Assembly: GCA_041395445.1 (NCBI GenBank)
Contig: JAWLAO010000004.1
Location: 1 to 64,000, forward strand
Direction of reading: 5' to 3'
Length of the DNA: 64,000 nucleotides
Source of the DNA: Gammaproteobacteria bacterium
GTDB taxonomy: Bacteria > Pseudomonadota > Gammaproteobacteria > Xanthomonadales > Marinicellaceae
The stretch's first letter is position 1. Each line of letters begins with the position of its first letter. Position numbers and translations under genes: made by a program. The notes under the pieces are model-generated. The model saw only the letters and a list, made by a program, of their open reading frames with translations. It searched no databases and was not told the DNA's origin. Positions 47,196 to 55,989 of the stretch are shown in pieces.

Positions 47196-47822
47196 TTATC
47201 TCGTTCCAAATATCTTATCACCGGCATCTCCTAATCCCGGGATGATGTATCCTTGCTCATTGAGATGACTGTCAATAGCTGCGACATAGATTTCGACATC
47301 GGGGTGTTTTTCCTGCACTTTTTTAATTCCTTCGGGTGCAGCTACCAGAAATATACCAACAACATCTTTACAGCCGGCTTGTTTTAATGCGTCCAGTGTG
47401 GCAATGAGTGTACCGCCGGTAGCCAGCATGGGATCAATAACAATCACTTTGCGGTTTTCGATGTCTTTGACCAGTTTTTTGTAATAGCAACTGGCTTCCA
47501 GAGTTTGTTCATCACGTTCAAAACCGACAACTGAAACCCTGGCATTGGGTACAATTTGCAGAACTCCGTCCAGCATTCCCATTCCGGCTCTGAGTATCGG
47601 AACAACGGTCATTTTCTTGCCGGCAATTTCTTCAATTTCAGTGGTGCCATTCCATGTTTCAACGGTTTTGGAAACCATTTCAAGGTTACGACAGGCCTCA
47701 TAGGTCAACATCGCTCCGATTTCTGAAATAATTTCTCGAAAACTTTTAATGCTGATGTCTTTTTTTCTCAGCAAACCGAGTTTGTGTTGAATGAGCGGAT
47801 GTTTAATTTCATGAACAGCCAT
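47196..47822 (-). CDS. upp: Uracil phosphoribosyltransferase
   Basis: The product has 208 residues from the ATG at 47822, which has AAGGGA eight bases upstream; an earlier start would add nine residues without a ribosome site. MAVHEIKHPLIQHKLGLLR, ILRAGMGMLDGV and the PRPP loop VIDPMLATGGTL are family hallmarks. It converts uracil and PRPP to UMP. The 47041-47195 gap holds only a 29-codon frame I do not accept as a gene. Confidence 0.97.
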   Translation of the reverse strand: MAVHEIKHPLIQHKLGLLRKKDISIKSFREIISEIGAMLTYEACRNLEMVSKTVETWNGTTEIEEIAGKKMTVVPILRAGMGMLDGVLQIVPNARVSVVGFERDEQTLEASCYYKKLVKDIENRKVIVIDPMLATGGTLIATLDALKQAGCKDVVGIFLVAAPEGIKKVQEKHPDVEIYVAAIDSHLNEQGYIIPGLGDAGDKIFGTR

Positions 47823-48010
47823 AAATGTTTCCCTTGATTGAAAGCCCATATTCTAGCAGATATTCTTATATTGAACATCTGCTGGCATTTTATCATACAG
47901 GTTTTTTATTCAATGTCAGAAATTTACTGAAATAGCTTGTTTTAAAGATTTAAGTTGGTAATTTATATGCTAGTATCATGAGGATAATTCAAATAAATCA
48001 AGGGGGAATA

Positions 48011-48761
48011 ATGAAGAATAATAAACCTTTTCAAGTCTCAATTTTTATTTTTGCATGTTTGTTGAGTAATTTCAGCATAGCTTCTTCCATTGACATCGGT
48101 CAGGGCAGTACTGTTAACTTTGGGAATTCCATTGTAAATAACCCAAGTCATAGTTTAACCAATTCGGGCACGGCTATTTTTGCAGACCAGTCTGCTTAGT
48201 TTTTCAAATAGCAATAATGCTCAGTCATCAGCTAATGGAGCGACCATAAGCATAGTTGAAGATTGGGATAATAACGGCACATTTAATGCAGGAAACTCGA
48301 CTGTCAATTTTATTGATGGAGGTTCTAACACAAGCAAAATTTCGGGAGAAACTCGTTTTAACATTCTGACTGTAGCATCTACAGTTGACAAATTATTAGA
48401 GTTCCAAGCGTCCAGCCAGCAAATTGTTATGCAACACTTGCAATTGACTGGAGTTGATGGAAATTTACTAACAATAATTAGTGATTCTCCAGGAGATGAA
48501 GCAATGCTTGCGCTTGCACTAAGTGCTTCTCAATTAATCGACTATGTTGATGTTACCGATAATTATGGTACGGCACAAGTCATTGCTCCGGGTTCTCCTG
48601 AATCTTTCAATTCAATTCAGGGAAGTAACGTCAGAGGTTGGTTCGGTACTCCTTTGGCATTTCCTATTCCATCTTTAAGTCTAATTGGCTTACTAATATT
48701 GTCCACTGTACTCATTCTTCTGGCTTCAAAAAATAAAATAAAGGGGTTCAATCATGAATAA
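48011..48761 (+). pseudogene. Secreted protein with IPTL-CTERM-like tail, one frameshift
   Basis: The ATG at 48011 follows AAGGGGGAATA and gives MKNNKPFQVSIFIFACLLSN, a signal peptide. The frame reads SSIDIGQGSTVNFGNSIVNN and stops at 48197; the next frame continues to 48761. Removing one T from the T5 run at 48177-48181 joins them into one protein of about 249 residues. The C-terminus FPIPSLSLIGLLILSTVLILL with a basic end is an IPTL-CTERM-like sorting signal (IPxLSxxGL motif, helix, charged tail). It overlaps the collagen-like gene by eight bases. Homopolymer slippage in sequencing is the simplest explanation. Confidence 0.72.
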
Positions 48762-49376
48762 AAATAAAAAATATTAGTTATGGCACTATTGAGTGCTTAT
48801 GCTCAAATCCAGGCGGATGATGTCACCATTACTCCCGATTCCGGAGATGGTATGGTCATTACCAATCAAGCTGGTACACAAGAAGATATGCGTGTCAATG
48901 AAGATGGAAGTGTATATTTCAGATCGGTTCCAACAGCTCCTTTACAAACAGATCCAATTTGTACTGATGGCGCAACCGGTGTTCTTGGCGTTTGTGATGC
49001 AAATACTTTTATTGGTCCGCAAGGACCCCAAGGCGATCCGGGGCCGCAGGGACCGCAAGGCATTCAAGGTCCTGTTGGACCACAAGGGCCTGCCGGAGAG
49101 GGATTATCAGCAACCTTTATCGGAGCTACAACAACTTTAAGTACAGATAATCAATTTATTATAGTTACTGCAGATGTCACTATTACTCTTCCTGCAACTC
49201 CGGCTGATGGCCAATTGTTAGAAATCATTTTACTGGAAGATGGTCCTGCCCAGTACACCATTGATGGCAATGGTCATCCATTCAGAGCTGGAGGGATTGA
49301 CTACAACTCATTCGTTGTACCCAATAATTTGAAACTTGTTTATTCATCAAGCCTTGGTAAGTGGTATTTTCGTTAA
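48754..49376 (+). CDS. Collagen-like secreted protein, frame broken in an A-run
   Basis: The ATG at 48754 (AAGGGG upstream) reads MNKNKKY then stops. Adding one A to the A-run near 48769 gives MNKNKKILVMALLSAYAQIQA, a complete signal peptide, in frame with the 198 codons that follow. The mature part contains 14 Gly-X-Y triplets (GPQGPQGDPGPQGPQGIQ and on, about residues 90-130), a short collagen-like rod, then a beta-rich C-terminal domain ending LVYSSSLGKWYFR like phage-tail or collagen trimer heads. Likely a trimeric surface protein co-transcribed with the IPTL-CTERM gene. Confidence 0.75.
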
Positions 49377-49408
49377 TTAATAAATATATTAGTTTTTTAA
49401 AAACGATA

Positions 49409-49442
49409 ACGTCTCAGATAATACCATCATTATCTGAGACGT
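49409..49442. other. Perfect 14-bp inverted repeat between convergent genes
   Basis: ACGTCTCAGATAAT pairs with ATTATCTGAGACGT around ACCATC. It probably ends transcripts from both sides, but no U-run follows on the plus strand. Confidence 0.6.
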
Positions 49443-49460
49443 CATTTGTGGTATCAGAAT

Positions 49461-50969
49461 TTATTCAAATCCGTTGTTGAAAATTATTTCTGTTCCAAAA
49501 ATCGTGCCAATACCAACTCCACCTGTACCAATAATCTCTTTTAAATGAGGTTGACCTGACTTCTCGAGGATACCGGCAGCATCTGGGTCGTCCTCTATTT
49601 CTGCCTCAATTAATTCTATAATTCCTACAGATAATTCATTGGACATATCGTCATAGGTAGCCTCAGAAATTTCAACTTGCATTCCAACTTCAAGTTGAGC
49701 AAAGAATGTAGCCATATCGACCGGATTTTCATCAATAATAAATTGTGAACTCGTTGAATCAATATTCACATTATTAATTGCCAATTGTGGCATACTTACA
49801 GCTGTCAGTTCACCTCTTAATGACACATCATTGTAATCGGCACTTCCTCTTTCTCTGACACGTTGTAAAAATATCTGTCCTTGCGAATCAATGAAACCTC
49901 TAACCTCCACTTGTATAGGAGATATGATACCCGACGAAAGAATATCATCTTCATCTCTAGTCTGAGGTGTAATCAAAAATTCTTGGTCAAATAAAGATAA
50001 ACTTTGATTTATTGTTACGTCAACAGGATTGAGTGGTAGTTCTGCTCTCACTCTGATATGTAAAAAGCGAATGGTTGTTGCAGTGATCAACTGAGTGTCC
50101 GTATTAATCAACCCTTGAATTTCAACCTTTGTACCTACATCCAGATGTTCAAACTCACCGTTATCAAATTCTGTATTGCTATCAAATGAAACGATAAAAT
50201 CATTAATTCGAATCGTCGATAAATCAATAATTTCAGAAACGAACCCTTCAACAACAATCGGAATCGAATCATTCCCGGGAATGATTTCTATATCCGGCGG
50301 TTCACACTCTATTCCTGTCAGAGTAGAAAGCAAACCATTATTATTGCTGATATATGCCGCATCCGGATCGGCATCAATTGATACAAAAGTGTTTTCCACG
50401 AAACCATCTGTACAATTCAAAGGCACAACCGCATTAATATTCAGAGCGAGTCCCCCGATAGTGAAGTCAGTTGCTGTAATGTTTCTTGCAAACCCTCGTA
50501 ATGACCATTCATCCAAGGTTGGCATCAGTTCTAATCGACTCAATTGCATGGAATTATCGGCTTCGTTAATCGAACCGGCAACCGTCACTAAGTCACCCAG
50601 ATTTAAATCATCCATTGATGCTATACCAGCTAGAACAGTATCACCGGTTACATAAACACTCTGGTCCATAATTTTTAAAGGTGATAATGAAGTCACAGGA
50701 CCGCTAATGTCGCTAAGGATGATAATTTCAGTGATTGTTCCTTGCGAAATTGTTGCATTAACATCACTATCAACAATAAATCGCGCCTTAAAACCACCGG
50801 TGCCAATAATTTCAAATGGAAACTGAACCCCTGAGTTGCCATTGACAGTCACCACAGTACTTTCTGTAATGGTAAAGTCTCGGATTCCATTGACATTAAT
50901 TGTTTGAGCAACAAGAATGCTGCTAAATAAAAATAATACCAATATAAAAAGGATGTTTATTTTTTTCAT
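49461..50969 (-). CDS. Secreted DUF5666-type beta-barrel repeat protein
   Basis: The product has 502 residues from the ATG at 50969 (MKKINILFILVLFLFSSILV, signal peptide). Repeats of about 70-80 residues have the DUF5666 look: VTSLSPLKIMDQSVYVTGDT, DLNLGDLVTVAGSI, TKVEIQGLINTDTQLITATT and VEVRGFIDSQGQIFLQRV. The C-terminus ends GTIFGTEIIFNNGFE, a short glutamate-ended tail seen on secreted proteins of this group. It starts just inside the ribosome site region of the DUF6502 stop, so the two are translationally coupled. Confidence 0.8.
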   Translation of the reverse strand: MKKINILFILVLFLFSSILVAQTINVNGIRDFTITESTVVTVNGNSGVQFPFEIIGTGGFKARFIVDSDVNATISQGTITEIIILSDISGPVTSLSPLKIMDQSVYVTGDTVLAGIASMDDLNLGDLVTVAGSINEADNSMQLSRLELMPTLDEWSLRGFARNITATDFTIGGLALNINAVVPLNCTDGFVENTFVSIDADPDAAYISNNNGLLSTLTGIECEPPDIEIIPGNDSIPIVVEGFVSEIIDLSTIRINDFIVSFDSNTEFDNGEFEHLDVGTKVEIQGLINTDTQLITATTIRFLHIRVRAELPLNPVDVTINQSLSLFDQEFLITPQTRDEDDILSSGIISPIQVEVRGFIDSQGQIFLQRVRERGSADYNDVSLRGELTAVSMPQLAINNVNIDSTSSQFIIDENPVDMATFFAQLEVGMQVEISEATYDDMSNELSVGIIELIEAEIEDDPDAAGILEKSGQPHLKEIIGTGGVGIGTIFGTEIIFNNGFE

Positions 50970-50970
50970 T

Positions 50971-51780
50971 TTACTTCTCTTCAAAATAGTAAGCCCCCAA
51001 GCCTAGCGTTTGTGTTTCCTGCTTTTCATCAATATTTTCGGTTAAAGCAGACAATTTATTGTCAATAGCAACCAATAACTTATCAGTCTCAGAATAAATA
51101 AACCGGATTGCTTCTTCTTTTTTGTCAAGTGGGATTTTTCTATTCAATACAATTTTTTGATATCTTTTCCTTGTCATTTCTTCTTCTGATTCATTGAAAA
51201 CCAAAGTGTTTAATAGTGCTCCGGTCGATAAACCTGAAACTTCCAGATTGATGAGTTTTTGTTTATCCGGTGTTTGTGCATAATCTTGCCTGACCAGTGT
51301 GACCTCATCATCTTTTAGCATAACCGATCCGACATTAATTAGCTCATCAAGAATCGACCGCATTGTTGCACCACCGCTGTATTTTTCCGTCAAGCTACTA
51401 AAAGACTTTTCTCCATAAACAGGTAATTTTTTGGGATTTCCGCCATTTAAATAATCTTTATCACTACACCATCCGGATAATACTTTTGTTGCACGATTCC
51501 ATTTTTGTTCGGTCACTTCCAGTGGCTTTTCAATTTTTAAAATTCTGTCAATTTCCATTCTCGACAATCCTGTTAATACTGCAACACGGGTTTTAGTTTG
51601 CTTTTTATCAGGGTTGATTCTGAATTCTTTTTTATCAAAAGCAGTATCCACATAAATCCGCTTTAACCAATCCGAAGCAGTCTGATAGGGGATTGAATTT
51701 CTTAAAAATAGTACGACAAGAGGTTTAAAAACCCTAAATGCCATATAACTCAACAACCTGTTTAACTCTCCCATACTCAT
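50971..51780 (-). CDS. DUF6502 family protein, probable DNA-binding regulator
   Basis: The product has 269 residues with no signal peptide. The N-terminus (LVVLFLRNSIPYQTASDWLKRIYVD) and the segment at 62-82, TKTRVAVLTGLSRMEIDRIL, fit a winged or simple helix-turn-helix as seen in DUF6502 proteins. The C-terminal half is charged and helical. DUF6502 and DUF5666 genes are commonly neighbours. Its promoter region carries a perfect TGTAAATATATTTACA palindrome also found before the operon at 58.8 kb, so it may regulate both (inference). Confidence 0.75.
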   Translation of the reverse strand: MSMGELNRLLSYMAFRVFKPLVVLFLRNSIPYQTASDWLKRIYVDTAFDKKEFRINPDKKQTKTRVAVLTGLSRMEIDRILKIEKPLEVTEQKWNRATKVLSGWCSDKDYLNGGNPKKLPVYGEKSFSSLTEKYSGGATMRSILDELINVGSVMLKDDEVTLVRQDYAQTPDKQKLINLEVSGLSTGALLNTLVFNESEEEMTRKRYQKIVLNRKIPLDKKEEAIRFIYSETDKLLVAIDNKLSALTENIDEKQETQTLGLGAYYFEEK

Positions 51781-51835
51781 TAAATTCTATCCTCACTCTC
51801 TCTAGCAAATATGATTATACACAAATTATTATATT

Positions 51836-51851
51836 TGTAAATATATTTACA
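51836..51851. promoter_or_regulatory. Palindromic operator upstream of the DUF6502 gene
   Basis: TGTAAATATATTTACA, a perfect 16-bp palindrome centred 63.5 bases before the start codon. TATAAT lies at 51819-51814 on the minus strand between it and the gene. Confidence 0.7.
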
Positions 51852-51857
51852 TTTAAA

Positions 51858-54080
51858 TCACAAGTTACATTGTTGTCCGTCAATTACAGACAATTTCTTT
51901 GCTAAAAGCTCGCCCTGACCAAAGATTGATATCCCTGAACTGTAGGCAACAGAAATTGAGTTACAATGATTAATCTGCATTTGGACAGACCCCCAAGGTA
52001 AAACGTTTACAGACTCAGAACTAAACTCATCTCCGAAATAGGTTCCATCTGTGATTGACACCTCATTGAATTGAATAAGTCCGAACTCATCAATATTTCC
52101 AACTGATAAAAACCATTTCTGATTACCCACATCATCATAGGAAAACCAATACATTAAAACGCGGTTATTTCCAAGATATTCCATCATCCAGCCTTCGCCA
52201 CTGTGACTCGGATCATACCATGAACCCGTCAACCAATTGTAAGTGTCATCAGACTGCTGAGTCACCCCACACTCAAAACCATTAACTGAGGTTAATCGAT
52301 TGAAACTATGATGACCATAACCATAATCAAACATTTCCGACTCATAATTAATTATTCCGTTATTACACCCATCAAATTCAACCGAAATATCACCCCAAGT
52401 GATAACTTCAACATCATCCGGGTTAAATGCTTCACCAAAAATCCCTCCATGTGTGATGTTCAGATTATCAAAGACAACTCTATTTTGATATTTTTTTCCA
52501 ACTCCTAGAATCCAGGCTTGATCGGCAATATCAGGAAGATAAGTAAACCAAACGATGAGAACATTATCATTTGGCAGCATTTGTAGAATGTAACCTTCAC
52601 CACTTCTACCGGAGTCATACCAAGAACCCGTCATTGTGCTATTCAATACAAATTCAGAATCTGACCATTGCGAACTAAATATCTCAAACTCTCCTTCGAG
52701 TTGGTTTTCTGTGCTATCCTCTTGCTCCCAAACAGCTATGAATTGACCACTTTCAGTATTAAAAGCAATATCAGCTCTGCGTGCATCATATAATAAACTT
52801 CCTTCGACACCGGCAAATGAGAGCCTCTCACTGGTTTTCCCTAATCTGACATATGACTCTGCATCTAGTCTCTGTGTAAATATTTCGAACTCGCCATCAA
52901 CCGCATCATCTCCCCTCCAAACAACAACATATTGATTTGAAAGAGGTGAATACTCAACTTTAGGACGAAATGCATCAAAAGAGTTCGAGCCAATCGGACC
53001 CATTTCTGAGATTAAAAAATCATTCTTTCCTTTCTCTATGGCATTTGAATCCAATACTTGGCCATAAATTTCAAATTCATTTCCAACATGACCATTTTTT
53101 GAGTCATCTGCTGACCAAACAACCAAGTACTCATTCAGTAAGCTGTTGTATGTCACATCCGGATATTTTGCCGCTCGCGCGATATCTCCATTCAGCCCGA
53201 CATACGAAACAGAAGTTGAATCACTCCCCAAGAGTTGACCGGTTTGAGCATTGATGCGTCTGGCATAGATTTCATACTCATCAGGAACCCTTCCGTCTCT
53301 GTCATCTTCTCCATACCAAACAACCAGGAACTCATTATCCCTCGAGTTATAGGATGCAACCGGGGAAAAGGCATTATATTCAGCACTATTAGCAGGTCCC
53401 ATGTTTGAAATAACAAAGTCTTTATTGCCTTTTTCATTCAAGTTGGTATCCAAAAGCTGACCGTAAATTTCAAAACTTCCCAACGGACTTGCTGCACTGC
53501 CTTCCTCCCCATGCCAAACCACCAGATATAAATTGTCTTGCGAATTATATGAAACATGAGGATTTAAAGCGTCATAAGAGCGATTGGCTGTTGGCCCCAT
53601 GTCGCTCACTCTCTTGGCGCTACCAATCAAAGATCCATCGACCGCATTGATTCTTTGTGCAAAAATCTCAAACTCACCTTCAACCATGCCATTTTTGTTA
53701 TCATCACCGAACCAAACTACAACAAATTCATTGGCATCCGCGTTATAAACAACTTCCGGTTGTCTGGCATGATATTTATTTGATAAAGTTGCACCATTAA
53801 AACTGACTCTAAATGTATCGGTGACAACTTCATCATTTTCTGCATTCAATAGCTTACCAAATATTTCGACTTCGTCGGGAGCAAGGTTTGCTGCCTGATC
53901 ATTTCCTTCCCAGACAATTAAATATTTATTTTGATTAGTATTAAAGGCAACAGCCGGCTCGGTAGCATCATAATTTCGATTCTTTTCAAGTCCAACGTAA
54001 GTCAAACGATTGGGTTGCGCCCACTCACCTGATTGCCCCAAACTAGTTACAAATACTAAACCTAATATTATTTTTTTCAT
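51858..54080 (-). CDS. Secreted repeat protein with duplicated C-terminal module
   Basis: The 740-residue protein has a short signal peptide (MKKIILGLVFVTSLGQSG). Residues about 25-470 hold seven repeats of about 65 residues, each with a core like YNSxxNEFLVVWxGEDxxDG...EFEIYAQRINAxxG, which should fold as a beta-propeller. Two copies of a C-terminal module follow: TGSWYDSGRSGEGYILQ and TGSWYDPSHSGEGWMME, each with VWFTYLP or YWFSYDD and WILGVG or WFLSVG. It lies nine bases after the porin gene. The repeats suggest extracellular ligand or polymer binding (inference). Confidence 0.85.
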   Translation of the reverse strand: MKKIILGLVFVTSLGQSGEWAQPNRLTYVGLEKNRNYDATEPAVAFNTNQNKYLIVWEGNDQAANLAPDEVEIFGKLLNAENDEVVTDTFRVSFNGATLSNKYHARQPEVVYNADANEFVVVWFGDDNKNGMVEGEFEIFAQRINAVDGSLIGSAKRVSDMGPTANRSYDALNPHVSYNSQDNLYLVVWHGEEGSAASPLGSFEIYGQLLDTNLNEKGNKDFVISNMGPANSAEYNAFSPVASYNSRDNEFLVVWYGEDDRDGRVPDEYEIYARRINAQTGQLLGSDSTSVSYVGLNGDIARAAKYPDVTYNSLLNEYLVVWSADDSKNGHVGNEFEIYGQVLDSNAIEKGKNDFLISEMGPIGSNSFDAFRPKVEYSPLSNQYVVVWRGDDAVDGEFEIFTQRLDAESYVRLGKTSERLSFAGVEGSLLYDARRADIAFNTESGQFIAVWEQEDSTENQLEGEFEIFSSQWSDSEFVLNSTMTGSWYDSGRSGEGYILQMLPNDNVLIVWFTYLPDIADQAWILGVGKKYQNRVVFDNLNITHGGIFGEAFNPDDVEVITWGDISVEFDGCNNGIINYESEMFDYGYGHHSFNRLTSVNGFECGVTQQSDDTYNWLTGSWYDPSHSGEGWMMEYLGNNRVLMYWFSYDDVGNQKWFLSVGNIDEFGLIQFNEVSITDGTYFGDEFSSESVNVLPWGSVQMQINHCNSISVAYSSGISIFGQGELLAKKLSVIDGQQCNL

Positions 54081-54089
54081 AATTTTCTC

Positions 54090-55190
54090 CTATAACTCAA
54101 ATTGAAATCTGAGTTGATAAATGTCTAAGTCTTCATAAACTCCGGAACTGTTTGGTGTGGCTTTAGCTCGGATTGCATTAAACATCACTCTGCTTTTATT
54201 ATTGATGTAATAATTCAGTCCCAGTGAGTAATTCTTTTCCTTACCGGCACTCAAATCAGCTGAGTTTAAATCCAGAAAGCTGTACCGAGCACTCACTTCC
54301 CAAGTTTTGTATTTCTCTGTTCTTGTCGAGCGCCATTCTCCTTTTCTATAGTTGAATCGGCGCTTTCCATTAAAAATTTTACTGACAATAAAATACCCTC
54401 CCTGATAACTTAAATTGCCACCAAACTCACGTTGAACCTGGTTTCCTATGTATTCCGTTTGCAGTGTCCAATTGTTTTTTTGCCATAACCCCTCTATTCC
54501 GAAAGTTTGCATTTTTGAAACAAAATAGAGCTCGTCGGTATCCAATAGCCGAGTCCCATAAGTTTGTGATTCCGGTTTGGTTCTGACTCTGATAAAGTCT
54601 TCAGGTTTGCGATACTGATAAGAAGCTCCCAAATAAAGTTTTGATCCTTCAAAATTAAGCTCTTTACCTATTTTTGTCGTTAATGACTGGCCATAATTTT
54701 TTGAACTTCCTAGATGATAATGGTCATTACCAAACACACCAAAACGTAAATTCCAGGTTTCACCATAGTGAATATAGTTAATTCCAATACCAAACCTGTC
54801 TGTTAATGCACTTGCCAACGAGCGTTCCATAAAAAAGTGATATTTAGAGTTACTGACACTTTCGAGACTGAAAGGCATTTCCATTTTTCCAAGATAAATT
54901 TCATTTTGTCTATTGACTCTGTAACGTAACCAAGCTGCCTGTGTAGCAGCAATCGGGCGAGATTCATAATCGGAGATATCTGTTTGATAATACAGTGAAA
55001 ACTTGTCATTAAACTTTGCAAAAACATCTCCACGAAATCGTCTCAAATTAATACCATCTTCTTTATAATAGGTGAAATCATCATGATAATGACTATAGTC
55101 CACCTCCATACGAAAGCTAAAATCGAACTCAGTTTTTGCACTAACTACAAAACCAATTTGAAGTAAAAAGACTAATAAAAAGAGCTTCAT
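54090..55190 (-). CDS. Porin of the phosphate-selective O/P type
   Basis: The 366-residue protein has the signal peptide MKLFLLVFLLQIGFVVSA. FDFSFRMEVDYSHY, INLRRFRGDVFAKF, AWLRYRVNRQNEIYLGKMEMPFSLE and FGIGINYIHYGETWNLRFGVFG follow the OprO/OprP family pattern; alternating strands end with the terminal LRFQFEL. It should be an outer membrane channel. Family members carry phosphate or polyphosphate, but specificity is not evident here. It is one base from the hydrolase gene. Confidence 0.85.
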   Translation of the reverse strand: MKLFLLVFLLQIGFVVSAKTEFDFSFRMEVDYSHYHDDFTYYKEDGINLRRFRGDVFAKFNDKFSLYYQTDISDYESRPIAATQAAWLRYRVNRQNEIYLGKMEMPFSLESVSNSKYHFFMERSLASALTDRFGIGINYIHYGETWNLRFGVFGNDHYHLGSSKNYGQSLTTKIGKELNFEGSKLYLGASYQYRKPEDFIRVRTKPESQTYGTRLLDTDELYFVSKMQTFGIEGLWQKNNWTLQTEYIGNQVQREFGGNLSYQGGYFIVSKIFNGKRRFNYRKGEWRSTRTEKYKTWEVSARYSFLDLNSADLSAGKEKNYSLGLNYYINNKSRVMFNAIRAKATPNSSGVYEDLDIYQLRFQFEL

Positions 55191-55191
55191 C

Positions 55192-55989
55192 CTACTTCTC
55201 TAAAATCCAATCAAAAACCTTTGTATGGAGCTCAGAATTTTCGACTCCATCAATAAATTGATGCTTTATTCCTTCCAGCTTCTCAATTTCTACCGTATTT
55301 TCAATACCATGTTTTTTCATCTTATTATTCATGGCTTGTCTCCATTTTTGAGCTCTTTCAACTCTTGTTTTACCCTGTTTTTTATCGAGGATTTCATCAG
55401 TGTTTAATGATGAGTCTCGCTGTAAATCTTTGTCACCGACAAAAACTTTAAATTGAAGCCTTAAAATTCTTTGAAGTGAAAATGAAATATCTGTAAATTC
55501 ATCGTTCAGTTTTAATCCGTATGGATAGTCGTCTTTAACACGTGGAAACGTGTACCAACCTGCTGCGACCAACACAGACTTCTTAACCAAATTCGGATGT
55601 GCAAACGCAAATCGATGAACAAACTGAGCTCCGGCAGAAAACCCAAACATGTGAAATTTATCAAATTGCAGCGAGAAGTGTTTCTTAGCATCTTTTAACA
55701 TAGCCAGTAATTGATAGTCCGATCGAGGTCCTTTGTCTTTTCTTCCCAATCGTTGATAGTCTTTGGCAAAGTCTTTTCTAAACACAGGTGCAATAACCAA
55801 TACGTTATGTTGTTCTGCTAAATCCTTAAATGATCGAATAATCTCTTCCGCATTCCGTGATATGCCATGAACAGCAACTAAAACATGCTCTACTTTCTTT
55901 GGTTGATAACAGTAATAACCAACTTTGCTATTTTCAGGAATCAATCTGAAATTCAATTGTTTCATCGTTTTTGTTTCTGTATTTCTCAT
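55192..55989 (-). CDS. Alpha/beta hydrolase, esterase-like
   Basis: The product has 265 residues from the ATG at 55989, which overlaps the ABC gene stop (ATGA). No signal peptide is seen. Motifs: VAVHGISRNAEEII, an oxyanion-type block, GFSAGAQF with nucleophile Ser, and a C-terminal LEGIKHQFIDG with the catalytic His. Similar to dienelactone-hydrolase or PHB-depolymerase-like enzymes. Substrate unknown; placement suggests it acts on whatever the operon handles. Confidence 0.8.
   Translation of the reverse strand: MRNTETKTMKQLNFRLIPENSKVGYYCYQPKKVEHVLVAVHGISRNAEEIIRSFKDLAEQHNVLVIAPVFRKDFAKDYQRLGRKDKGPRSDYQLLAMLKDAKKHFSLQFDKFHMFGFSAGAQFVHRFAFAHPNLVKKSVLVAAGWYTFPRVKDDYPYGLKLNDEFTDISFSLQRILRLQFKVFVGDKDLQRDSSLNTDEILDKKQGKTRVERAQKWRQAMNNKMKKHGIENTVEIEKLEGIKHQFIDGVENSELHTKVFDWILEK

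Noticed and set aside
48866..49063. Antisense frame rich in Cys-Gly-Pro
   Set aside because: It is the reverse complement of the collagen-like triplet region.
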